Below are positions 27,801-34,900 of a stretch of DNA of 64,000 nt, in pieces. Source of the stretch: Danxiaibacter flavus (GTDB lineage Bacteria > Bacteroidota > Bacteroidia > Chitinophagales > Chitinophagaceae); assembly GCF_041060425.1 (NCBI RefSeq), contig NZ_JAULBC010000012.1, positions 70,705 to 134,704 of the forward strand, given 5' to 3'. Numbering within the stretch: the stretch's first letter is position 1; the number at the start of each line of letters is the position of its first letter. The translations under genes were made by a program, and so were the position numbers. The notes below the pieces were generated by a model that was given only the letters and a program-made list of their open reading frames with translations, searched no databases and was not told the DNA's origin.

Positions 27801-28005
27801 AGATTTTATAGGAAAGGCCGTCAAAGCGGTTCAACCCGTCGCGTGTGCCGAACCACATAAAGCCAAGATGATCCTGCAACATGCAAAGCACTGCGTTGTT
27901 GGACAAACCATCTTCTACCTGGTAATGGGTAAAATAATAGGGCTGTGCATTACCACGGCATATTGTTAAAACGCTGAACAGAAGCAGCACAAGACACTTT
28001 CTCAT
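24874..28005 (-). CDS. periplasmic-propeller sensor histidine kinase (HTCS-type, without receiver)
   Basis: 1043 residues from the Met that opens a clean signal peptide (MRKCLVLLLFSVLTICRGNAQ). The open frame continues 48 codons upstream through palindromic repeat DNA and was trimmed. About fourteen Reg_prop beta-propeller blades (GLSNNAVLCMLQDHLGFMWFGTRDGLNRFDG and later W.GT..GL.. repeats) are followed by a Y_Y_Y sandwich domain, one transmembrane helix (about 765-790), and a HisKA/HATPase module with His826 in NVAHEIKTPLTL, N box NLMDNAIKY and G box GTGIGLTLS. The protein ends after the ATPase domain; the receiver and AraC parts are a separate gene 6 bp downstream. The periplasmic propeller should bind a glycan fragment. 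Confidence 0.93.
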   Translation of the reverse strand: MRKCLVLLLFSVLTICRGNAQPYYFTHYQVEDGLSNNAVLCMLQDHLGFMWFGTRDGLNRFDGLSYKIFRNDPGNKNSIGSNAIMCISEDSDKKIWVGTEKGLFIFDELTESFTQFKQAGNVSVLSVKVEGDDVYYITLYTLYRFNKKTKKLKRFVVNKEVTSYNILKDKSLWVCTSAGVVEKYNAQKDTFDVVYDMFNKSGYAVSKWIQSIYELDNGQLLVGTYNQGLKLLDTKTGIYKDILTLNADKTDIIVRDILAIDKNTYWIATQSGIYILNIATGTYSNLRKNYNDPYSLSDDIVHTLWRDKQGGIWAGTYFGGVNYYPKQEIVFKKYFPKTDSNSISGNAVSEMHRDKYNNLWIGTEDGGLNKYDPATGIFINFKPETNKQSVSYSNIHGMLVSGDTVWAGTYLHGLDILDKNGKRLHNYNTVNSSIGSNFICAMLKASNGDIIVATDKGAYRYLPAKNNFERITALPKAFFRALCEDKKGNIWGGTYGDGVYVYNVATGKSDHFYFSVNNNQSIASNIINYIYCDKDSVIWFATEGGLCRYRPETHALKIVTSRDGLPADVICAILEDNKNNLWLSTSKGLARFTPATKDVKIFTQSQGLLTDQFNYRSACKDDAGNMYFGSVKGMVSFNPDSITSNAFIPPVYITGFQVYNKELGIAKDHSPLTQSISFTKKLVLRHNQASFSIDFAALNFSAPSRMAYAYKLEGLDKGWTYLTTNRKAYFTELPPGKYTFIVKSLDDKNAMDNYTTLEIEILPQFWQTWWAYTLYVVASLLIIFFVIKFFIDRSRARNKRRLEKLAYEKEKENYEDKLNFFTNVAHEIKTPLTLIKGPMENIMDQIDELPAIKKSVELMSRNTERLMQLANQLLDFRKIEQNGFHLNFARTNVSALLHDHYIRFKPIAEKRKITVEFNYVDDLWAEADEEALNKIFSNLMDNAIKYAGSKAAITLEYANPQKDAYSIIFSNDGFLIPDENKDLIFQSFYRIKETSNNAGTGIGLTLSRSLAEMHGGTLILDRSSIEMNVFILTLPVHQGDNHK

Positions 28006-28056
28006 ATCGCAACGCATCATTGAAAATAGGAAAATTATAATTGTCAAATTCAATGT

Positions 28057-28189
28057 CATTGCCGTCTGCTTTAGCTGACGGATAATGATTGAGCTCTTAA
28101 CTATGGCTTTAGCCATAAAAAATAAGTTTGTGGCTAAAGCCAGGAACAAAAGACGAATTGCTGTCCGTCAGCTAAAGCAGACGGCAATG
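28057..28189. repeat. 133-bp palindromic element (family P)
   Basis: Perfect 25-nt outer arms (28057-28081 and 28165-28189). Inside are two smaller palindromes, ATGGCTTTAGCCAT (28103-28116) and TGGCTAAAGCCA (28131-28142). A half-copy is at 12-94. It lies in the gap between the kinase and sigma-factor genes; the remainder of 28190-28436 shows no other feature. Confidence 0.85.
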
Positions 28190-28436
28190 ACTTACCTTTC
28201 ATTAACCCGATTAGATCCATTCAGCATCCATCTTCGCAAATAACATTGAGCGGTCAAATTACAACGATTGCGTATACAAACAGACCTGTTACCAAACAAT
28301 GAGACAAATCCATCCAAACATGAAACAAAAAATCATCGTTTAACGGATTTTACTTGCTCTTTTTGCCTGTTAATTGATTGCACACTTATGAGAGGAAGAC
28401 TTGCACCTGTGTCAAGCGTTTTAAATACTGATTGCT

Positions 28437-29003
28437 ATGCTTAATAACGACCATCCGTATTGCCGGTTATGCGACAAAAAATTATTCGAGCTCGTTCAAA
28501 ATGACGATAAGAAAGCTTTTGATCAGATCTATTGCCGGTACTTTAATTTTTTAACTAATTCGGCAGCGAAGCACTTGCAGTCAAGGCAAAAGGCAGAGGA
28601 CCTGGTGCAGGAGATCTTTATAAGTTTCTACAACAGGCGAAACAGCATCGAGTTTTCAGTGTCCTTAAGAGCTTATTTATGCCAGGCGTTGAAGTTTAAA
28701 ATAATGAACGAATACAGGTCGCAGAACATACGCAATACTTATCAAAAAGCCGTTCATTATTCAAGTGCACAGGGCAACAGAACAGATTATTACCAGGTGT
28801 ATGAGACGAAGGAACTGGCACACAACATCAGCCGTTCCATTAACCTGTTGCCTGAAAAATGCAGGGAAGCATTTTTGTTGAGCAGAGCTGAAGAGCTTTC
28901 CTACAAAGATATTTCAGGGCATTTGGGCATATCCGTCAGCACAGTTGAAAAACATATTATAAAGGCATTGAAGTTTTTAAAAGGAAACCTCAACCTGCAA
29001 TAG
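28437..29003 (+). CDS. ECF-type RNA polymerase sigma factor
   Basis: 188 residues. Region 2 spans about 10-85 (FELVQNDDKKAFDQIYCRYF, then AEDLVQEIFISFYNRRNSI). Region 4 spans about 130-185 (INLLPEKCREAFLLSRAEELSYKDISGHLGISVSTVEKHIIKALKFLK), with the recognition helix STVEKHIIKAL. In Bacteroidota these factors usually sit next to a FecR-type anti-sigma gene and an STN-domain SusC. Neither is present: the next gene is the GH92 mannosidase 47 bp downstream, and no SusC in the window has an STN domain. It may share a transcript with GH92 and drive the locus, but how it is held inactive is not visible. Confidence 0.93.
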   Translation: MLNNDHPYCRLCDKKLFELVQNDDKKAFDQIYCRYFNFLTNSAAKHLQSRQKAEDLVQEIFISFYNRRNSIEFSVSLRAYLCQALKFKIMNEYRSQNIRNTYQKAVHYSSAQGNRTDYYQVYETKELAHNISRSINLLPEKCREAFLLSRAEELSYKDISGHLGISVSTVEKHIIKALKFLKGNLNLQ

Positions 29004-29050
29004 TTTCTGTTTCGATTGCTTTACATCACCCGTTATTCTTATTACAACCA

Positions 29051-31327
29051 ATGGTCAGATTTTTACAGAAAAACATCACGGTCGCGTGCTTGCTGATAGC
29101 ATCTGCTGCAAATGCGCAAAAGAATTTAGTAGATTATCTAAACACCTTTCAGGGAACTAATTCCGAATGGGATCTGTCTTATGGCAACACTTATCCCACA
29201 GTCGCCCTGCCTTTTCCGGTGCACTCATGGTCGCCACAAACCGGTAAGAATGGTGATGGATGGAAATATACCTGGAAAGCAACTACTATCAGGGGCTTTC
29301 AGGAAGTACATCAGTGTAGCCCATGGATGGGCGATTACGGCGTATTTACATTGATGCCTGTGGCTGGCAATCTTGTTGTGAAGGATAATGAAAGAGCTGT
29401 CTCCTTCAAACATGAGAATGAAATAGCGAAGCCATCTTATTATAAAGTGAAGCTGGACAATGGTGTTACTGCTGAAATAGCGCCGACTGAGCGCGGCGGC
29501 CACATGCGTTTTTCATTTCCTTCATCAAAAGAATCGTTTGTCGTACTTGACGGATATACCAAATTCAGCGAGGTAAAAATTATTCCGGAGGAAAGAAAAC
29601 TGGTTGGGTATGTTACCAACGGCACATTCATTCCGAAGGAGTTTAAAAACTATTTTGTAATTGTTTTTGATCAACCATTTACTGATTACGGTACATGGAA
29701 AAATGAAAGCGGTAAGATCAACAATAAAAACCAGTTTGATTCCGGCATGCAAACCGGCGCTTATGTGCAGTTTAAGAAAGGCGTGAAAGTGCAGGCGAAA
29801 ATTGCCTCTTCCTATATTAGTCCGGACCAAGCGGAGCTTACGCTGCAGCAGGAATTGGGGAAGTTCCAGAAACTCGAACAAACCAAAGTTGCGGCCGATA
29901 ATATCTGGAACACATTGCTTGGCCGGGTAAAAGTAGAAGGCGGAACAGAAGATGAAAAAGCAACGTTCTATTCCTGCTTGTTCAGGGCCAGCTTGTTCAG
30001 CCATAAATTTTATGAGATAAAAGCAGATGGTAGTCCTTATTACTTCAGTCCTTACGACGCTAAGGTTCATGATGGTTATATGTATACCGATAACGGCTTC
30101 TGGGACACTTTCCGCGCGCAGTTTCCCCTGAGCAATATTCTGCATCCGACAATGGAGGGCCGTTATATGAAGTCTTTGCTGGATGCGCAGGAACAGTATG
30201 GCTTCTATCCTACCTGGTCAAACCCCGGAATGTCGGGTGTAATGGTGGGCAATCATGCCATTTCCCTTCTTACAGATGCGTGGGTGAAAGGCATCCGCAC
30301 ATTCGATCCCAAAAAAGCACTGGAAGCATATTTACATGAAGCAACCAACAAAGGGTTCTGGGGCGGATCAAGCGGAAGGGAAGGACACGAATATTGGTTC
30401 TCGCTGGGCTACATTCCTTATCCCACTATTTCCGAAAGCGGAGCGAAAACATTGGAATATGCGTATGATGATTTCTGCGCCTACAACCTTGCAAAGCTTA
30501 CAGGCAACACATTTTACGAGAAGATTTTTGCAAGGCAAATGTTTAACTACAAAAACCTTTTTGATTCAACCGTTGGGTTTATGAGAGGAAGGCAAAAGAA
30601 TGGAGAGTGGGTTCCCAATTTTGACCCGGTTGAATGGGGTGGGCCTTTTACAGAAGGCAATTCCTGGCACTGGACATGGTCTGTATTTCATGACATCAAC
30701 GGTCTGATTGGAATGATGGGTGGCGAACAGAAATTCAACGCAAAACTCGACAGCCTTTTTACTGCACCTAATACAGTTAAATATGGCAGCTATGGCCATG
30801 AGATTCATGAAATGAAAGAAATGGTGCTGCAAAATATTGGCCAGTATGCACATGGCAACGAGCCGGTACAACATGCGGCTTATCTGTATAATTACAGCCG
30901 CCAGCCATGGAAAGCGCAGAAACAATTGCGCGGGATAATGGCTAAGATCTACAATGCTTCACCAAGTGGTTTTCCGGGCGATGAAGACCAGGGTGAAACT
31001 TCTTCCTGGTATGTGTTGAGTGCATTGGGATTGTATGGTGTTTGTCCCGGTACGGATCAGTACGTTCTCGGAAGCCCTGTTTTTAACAAGATCACCATCA
31101 CACTCGAGAATGGAAAGCAGTTTGTAATTGAAGCGAATAACAACAGCAGCAAGAATGTTTACATAAAGTCTGCAAAGTTGAATAACGTGGATTACAACCA
31201 TAACTGGATTACTTATAACGACATTATCAACGGAGGAACACTTCATTTGGAAATGAGCGATGAGCCAAATACCTCAAGAGGAATTAATGATGAGGACAGA
31301 CCTTTCTCTGTTTCATTGAAAAAATAG
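29051..31327 (+). CDS. GH92 alpha-1,2-type mannosidase
   Basis: 758 residues, with a signal peptide of about 22 residues (ASAANAQ). The two-domain GH92 architecture is complete: an N-terminal beta sandwich (VDYLNTFQGTNSEWDLSYGNTYP, then GFQEVHQCSPWMGDYG) and the (alpha/alpha)6 catalytic domain with FTEGNSWHW, whose Glu is the likely general acid. GDEDQGETSSWYV (643-655) carries the aspartates that act as the base. The enzyme needs Ca2+ and removes alpha-mannose with inversion. It should act in the periplasm on N-glycan or mannan side chains, and it is the strongest single clue to the locus substrate. It lies between the ECF sigma gene and a SusD gene. Confidence 0.95.
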   Translation: MVRFLQKNITVACLLIASAANAQKNLVDYLNTFQGTNSEWDLSYGNTYPTVALPFPVHSWSPQTGKNGDGWKYTWKATTIRGFQEVHQCSPWMGDYGVFTLMPVAGNLVVKDNERAVSFKHENEIAKPSYYKVKLDNGVTAEIAPTERGGHMRFSFPSSKESFVVLDGYTKFSEVKIIPEERKLVGYVTNGTFIPKEFKNYFVIVFDQPFTDYGTWKNESGKINNKNQFDSGMQTGAYVQFKKGVKVQAKIASSYISPDQAELTLQQELGKFQKLEQTKVAADNIWNTLLGRVKVEGGTEDEKATFYSCLFRASLFSHKFYEIKADGSPYYFSPYDAKVHDGYMYTDNGFWDTFRAQFPLSNILHPTMEGRYMKSLLDAQEQYGFYPTWSNPGMSGVMVGNHAISLLTDAWVKGIRTFDPKKALEAYLHEATNKGFWGGSSGREGHEYWFSLGYIPYPTISESGAKTLEYAYDDFCAYNLAKLTGNTFYEKIFARQMFNYKNLFDSTVGFMRGRQKNGEWVPNFDPVEWGGPFTEGNSWHWTWSVFHDINGLIGMMGGEQKFNAKLDSLFTAPNTVKYGSYGHEIHEMKEMVLQNIGQYAHGNEPVQHAAYLYNYSRQPWKAQKQLRGIMAKIYNASPSGFPGDEDQGETSSWYVLSALGLYGVCPGTDQYVLGSPVFNKITITLENGKQFVIEANNNSSKNVYIKSAKLNNVDYNHNWITYNDIINGGTLHLEMSDEPNTSRGINDEDRPFSVSLKK

Positions 31328-31678
31328 ACAAACAGATGGAGGTTATGCATTTTATAAGTGACGATATGCTATGATCCTATAAAAAAGTGTTTCCTGCGTT
31401 TTTATTGCTTGCGTGTAACAACTGCCAAACAGGAAAACTTTCTTAAACAGACCATAACTACTGACTAACTCAAATGAAATTTTTTGCTGACAGCATTCTG
31501 TCGCCGGATTTTTTACATAAAGTATAGTCCGTTATCATCAAACAATGATGGCGGATTTAGAAAAGGAGCACCTGCCAGTTGATAGTGCCGTAAAAGGCAC
31601 TATTCAATTTTAGTAAAAAATGCGCGCGACCGTAGAGGTCTCAAAAAAATGAGTGACGATACTTTTAATAACGATCAT
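31328..31678 (+). other. intergenic leader region with stem-loop
   Basis: No gene is seen. A stem-loop at 31582-31603 (ATAGTGCC with GGCACTAT, 6-nt loop, stem extendable with one bulge) lies 75 bp before the SusD start. It may be a weak terminator or a 5' leader structure. No consensus TTTG-N19-TAnnTTTG promoter was found. Confidence 0.45.
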
Positions 31679-33385
31679 ATGAAAATAGTATTCTTTGGTG
31701 CCTTTTTAGCTTGTATATGTATTGTTACTTCCTGCACAAAAGAAGGCTTTCTTGATAAAACCACTACCACGGATCTGAGCGAAACATCAGTGTTTTCTGA
31801 TAGTGCCCGCTCGATGGATTTTCTTACGAATATCTACACCAATGTGGATTTCAGTTTTAGCCTTACCAGGTTTAACGGGGCCGCCGGCCTGGATGCCTCC
31901 AGTGATGAGGCGGAAGGTCCATTGTCCACCACAGTTACAACCTACAATCAGTTTGCATCTGCTTCTGTAAGTGCATTTAACATTGCAACTGATGCATGGA
32001 ACACGCCTTACACGCAAATAAGGGCTGTGAATCAATTCCTGGCACATTTGCCATCAGTGCCTTTTAACGATATGCTTAAAAGAAGAACAAGAGGAGAAGC
32101 CCTCTTTTTACGTGCCTGGTACTATGCAACTATGCTGAAACACTATGGCGGTGTTCCGTTGATTGGAGATACTGTTTATAAAGAAAGCGACAAAATAAAT
32201 ACCGTTAGAAGTACTTACGAACAATGCGTGAACTACATCGTTCAGCAATGTGACGACGCCGCTTCCATATTGCCGGCCAGCTATGCTGGACTTGATTATG
32301 GAAGAGTGACCAGGGGTGCTGCACTGGCTTTGAAAGCACGCGTATTGTTGTATGCAGCGAGTCCGTTGTTTAATGGCGGTTCAGATGCTGACGGTGATCT
32401 GAAGCCGCTGGTAAGTTATCCTGCTTATGATGCCAACCGCTGGTCGCTTGCAGCCGAAGCCGCAAAAGCAGTAATAAACCTCGGCGCTTATAATTTGTAT
32501 GTAGATAACAATACAAAATCAGGATACGGGTTTTATCAACTGTTTCAAAAGCGTGTGAACAGCGAATACATCTTCGCAAAAATGACACCCGATAATAAAG
32601 ACCTGGAAAACTTATGGCGCCCACCATCAAGCGGCGGTAGCACAACAAGCGGATCATTCCCTTATCAGAATCTTGTGGATGCATTCGGAATGAAAAATGG
32701 AATGGCGATTACAGATGCAGGTTCAGGCTATGATCCTGCCAATCCTTACTCAAACAGGGATCCCCGTCTGGACTTTACCGTTACACACAATCTCTCCCAG
32801 ATCTATGTGGCTTATGATCAGCTAAGGCCAGTGTACACATACGATGGTGAGCCTAATGGTAACGGGTTTGGTGCAGGTACGCCAACCGGGTATTACGGTA
32901 ATAAAATGTGTAACGATAATGTTGTGCCTAATTACTTCTTCAACGTTAGTTCCCGTTGTTACCCGATGATCAGGTATGCAGACATACTATTGATGTATGC
33001 AGAAGCAACCAATGAGTTTGAAGGTCCTAACCAGGAAGTATATAACGCTGTGGAGCAGGTAAGACAACGCGCAGGCCTGGATCCTTACCAACTGAAAACC
33101 GGGCTAACCAAAGATGAAATGCGCAAAGTCATTCAGCATGAAAGGAGGGTAGAGCTGGCATTTGAAGAGCAACGTTTCTGGGATGTAAGAAGATGGAAGA
33201 TCGCTGATCAGACTGACAGCCAAACCATGACCGGGATGCGTGTAAAAAAAGATGATAACGGTAACTACACTTATGTAATCGAAAACGTTCGTAAACGCAG
33301 CTTCAGAAGCGCTATGTACCTGTGGCCAATACCACAAAGCGAAACAGCAAAATCAACTGACCTGCGGCAGAACCCCGGATATTAA
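31679..33385 (+). CDS. SusD/RagB-family lipoprotein, first gene of the run
   Basis: 568 residues from the Met that opens the lipoprotein signal (MKIVFFGAFLACICIVTSC); ten extra codons upstream were trimmed. After the lipobox comes TKEGFLDK. The core (TRGEALFLRAWYYATMLKHYGGVPLIGD) and the C-terminal signature (HERRVELAFEEQRFWDVRRWKIAD, LWPIPQSE, LRQNPGY) are complete. Unusually, no SusC gene precedes it: GH92 is upstream and two small lipoprotein genes follow. It resembles the SusD at 37937 (same RDPRL and FEEQR-WD-RRWKIA motifs), so the two may serve the two SusC genes at 34901 and 39646. Confidence 0.93.
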   Translation: MKIVFFGAFLACICIVTSCTKEGFLDKTTTTDLSETSVFSDSARSMDFLTNIYTNVDFSFSLTRFNGAAGLDASSDEAEGPLSTTVTTYNQFASASVSAFNIATDAWNTPYTQIRAVNQFLAHLPSVPFNDMLKRRTRGEALFLRAWYYATMLKHYGGVPLIGDTVYKESDKINTVRSTYEQCVNYIVQQCDDAASILPASYAGLDYGRVTRGAALALKARVLLYAASPLFNGGSDADGDLKPLVSYPAYDANRWSLAAEAAKAVINLGAYNLYVDNNTKSGYGFYQLFQKRVNSEYIFAKMTPDNKDLENLWRPPSSGGSTTSGSFPYQNLVDAFGMKNGMAITDAGSGYDPANPYSNRDPRLDFTVTHNLSQIYVAYDQLRPVYTYDGEPNGNGFGAGTPTGYYGNKMCNDNVVPNYFFNVSSRCYPMIRYADILLMYAEATNEFEGPNQEVYNAVEQVRQRAGLDPYQLKTGLTKDEMRKVIQHERRVELAFEEQRFWDVRRWKIADQTDSQTMTGMRVKKDDNGNYTYVIENVRKRSFRSAMYLWPIPQSETAKSTDLRQNPGY

Positions 33386-33408
33386 TATAACCACATAACT
33401 ATAATTAT

Positions 33409-33843
33409 ATGCTTGCGCGAAAATTGCTTCTACTTGTTATTGTTATTGCAACAATGGCATCCTGCGTAACCAAAAAAGATCTTTTGGCCGAGCCGGTGAA
33501 AGATCTGAATGCCCAGTGGCGCATTCAAACTGTAACCCGCAATTCAACAGATATTACACAGTTCATTGACTCAGCGGGCTTCAGACTCACATTACAAGCA
33601 GATAACACTTACACTTTAACCGGCAACAACATTCCCTTTCTGGTAAACAGTGCCGCCGGTAAATGGGCTTCTGATGATCCGCAGTATCCGTATAACATCA
33701 TGTTTACGCCAACTGACAGTTCCAAAGCTTTTAGCGGAAGTATTGCTACCCCTGCTTCACGCGGACTTCGGACACTTAGCATAACATTCAGCCCCGGCTG
33801 TCATTCCAACACATATGTATACACATTTGAAAAAGTTTATTAA
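33409..33843 (+). CDS. small lipocalin-like lipoprotein (DUF5004-like)
   Basis: 144 residues, lipidated at C19 (ATMASC). A single beta-rich domain follows: VKDLNAQWRIQTVTRNSTDITQF, then FRLTLQADNTYTLTGNNIPFLVNSAAGKWASDDPQYP. This is the lipocalin-like pattern of DUF5004-type proteins encoded inside Sus-like loci; the family name is from memory. It sits 23 bp after a SusD gene and 4 bp before the next lipoprotein gene, so it is clearly one operon. A likely role is as an accessory surface glycan-binding protein, without direct evidence. Confidence 0.75.
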   Translation: MLARKLLLLVIVIATMASCVTKKDLLAEPVKDLNAQWRIQTVTRNSTDITQFIDSAGFRLTLQADNTYTLTGNNIPFLVNSAAGKWASDDPQYPYNIMFTPTDSSKAFSGSIATPASRGLRTLSITFSPGCHSNTYVYTFEKVY

Positions 33844-33847
33844 TCGT

Positions 33848-34846
33848 ATGCAGCCAGTCAAAACAAAGAATAAAAAGCCGTACAGAAGATATATCTACCT
33901 GTTATTGTTTGTGGCATTCGCGGGATTGGTGATCACCGCCTGCGTGTCAACACTTACCATTGTCAGCCAGGATTCATCAGTAAAGCCAGGCGATTCTGCA
34001 CACATGGTGATCGGTCTGCAATGGACGCAGATCAACTATGACCGTAATGACAGGCAGATTGTAGGTATATGCGTTCCCAAATCGTGGAATGCATCAAAAA
34101 ATACAACCATGACTTATACAAGTGATGTGGGTAACGGCAAAATGGTGCTGATTCCTGAGGGCATTGTTGATCCTGCAAGCGGTCTTTCTTACGCAGCTGC
34201 AATGTCAAAGAAATTTGGTATAGGGCCCAACTACATCAATGATATGGAGTGGATCGTTTTCTGGAGTGATAACAAGCTGTTTGCTGCGAACCAGACCACA
34301 GTAAATGGCAAGATCTACATCAGCATAAAAACAGGCACGGATTACCTCAGCTTTAAACCGGGCTATGCAATGTGTGAAGATGAGGATGGACTGTCTGATG
34401 CCAACTCAGGCTACTATCAAAGCCAGTTTGGAACCTGTATGGAAGTAATTGGTACAGGTGACGAAGATGTGCAGGACTTCTGTAATCCGCAAATTGGTCT
34501 TGGCGAACCTTCCAACTCCACAGAGAATGATATCATCACCGTAAAATACAACGGCAGCCTGGATACATCGCCGCTGAAAGACAAGCAGGATATTTATTTC
34601 TGCGCCAAGGCATTCACCAATACGGGGGACAGCCTTGTTATATGTCAGCCTTCCGCTGAAACAAAGCTTACCAATTACGGCTTGCAGCAGTGGCGGATTG
34701 ATTTCTGGCCGAAGAAATTTTTCAACCTGAAGCCGGGGGTAACGCTTAAACAGATCCAATACTATTTCACTGATGAAAGCGGCACGCTCAAAACCGGATA
34801 CGGTAATACAGCCGACCCATTCAAATACACTTTTAAATGCAAATAA
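33848..34846 (+). CDS. DUF4961-like lipoprotein of a Sus operon
   Basis: 332 residues from the ATG just after the previous stop codon; an overlapping upstream start was rejected. A basic N-terminus and hydrophobic stretch end in a lipobox (GLVITAC, C32). The rest is beta-rich, with motifs VKPGDSAHMVIGLQW, VGICVPKSWNASKNTTMTYTSD, MEWIVFWSDNK, GYAMCEDEDGLSD and FFNLKPGVTLKQIQYYFTDESG. This resembles DUF4961-type proteins found beside SusCD pairs and DUF5004 genes; the assignment is from memory. Likely a surface or periplasmic glycan-binding accessory. It is co-transcribed with the flanking genes. Confidence 0.72.
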   Translation: MQPVKTKNKKPYRRYIYLLLFVAFAGLVITACVSTLTIVSQDSSVKPGDSAHMVIGLQWTQINYDRNDRQIVGICVPKSWNASKNTTMTYTSDVGNGKMVLIPEGIVDPASGLSYAAAMSKKFGIGPNYINDMEWIVFWSDNKLFAANQTTVNGKIYISIKTGTDYLSFKPGYAMCEDEDGLSDANSGYYQSQFGTCMEVIGTGDEDVQDFCNPQIGLGEPSNSTENDIITVKYNGSLDTSPLKDKQDIYFCAKAFTNTGDSLVICQPSAETKLTNYGLQQWRIDFWPKKFFNLKPGVTLKQIQYYFTDESGTLKTGYGNTADPFKYTFKCK

Positions 34847-34900
34847 ATAATAACGGTACCCGGTTTGTGTACAGCCGTTATCGCTAAAACATATTGTTGT

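Noticed and set aside
29525..30145. 206-codon frame opposite GH92
   Set aside because: Shadow of the GH92 codon usage; no recognisable domain.
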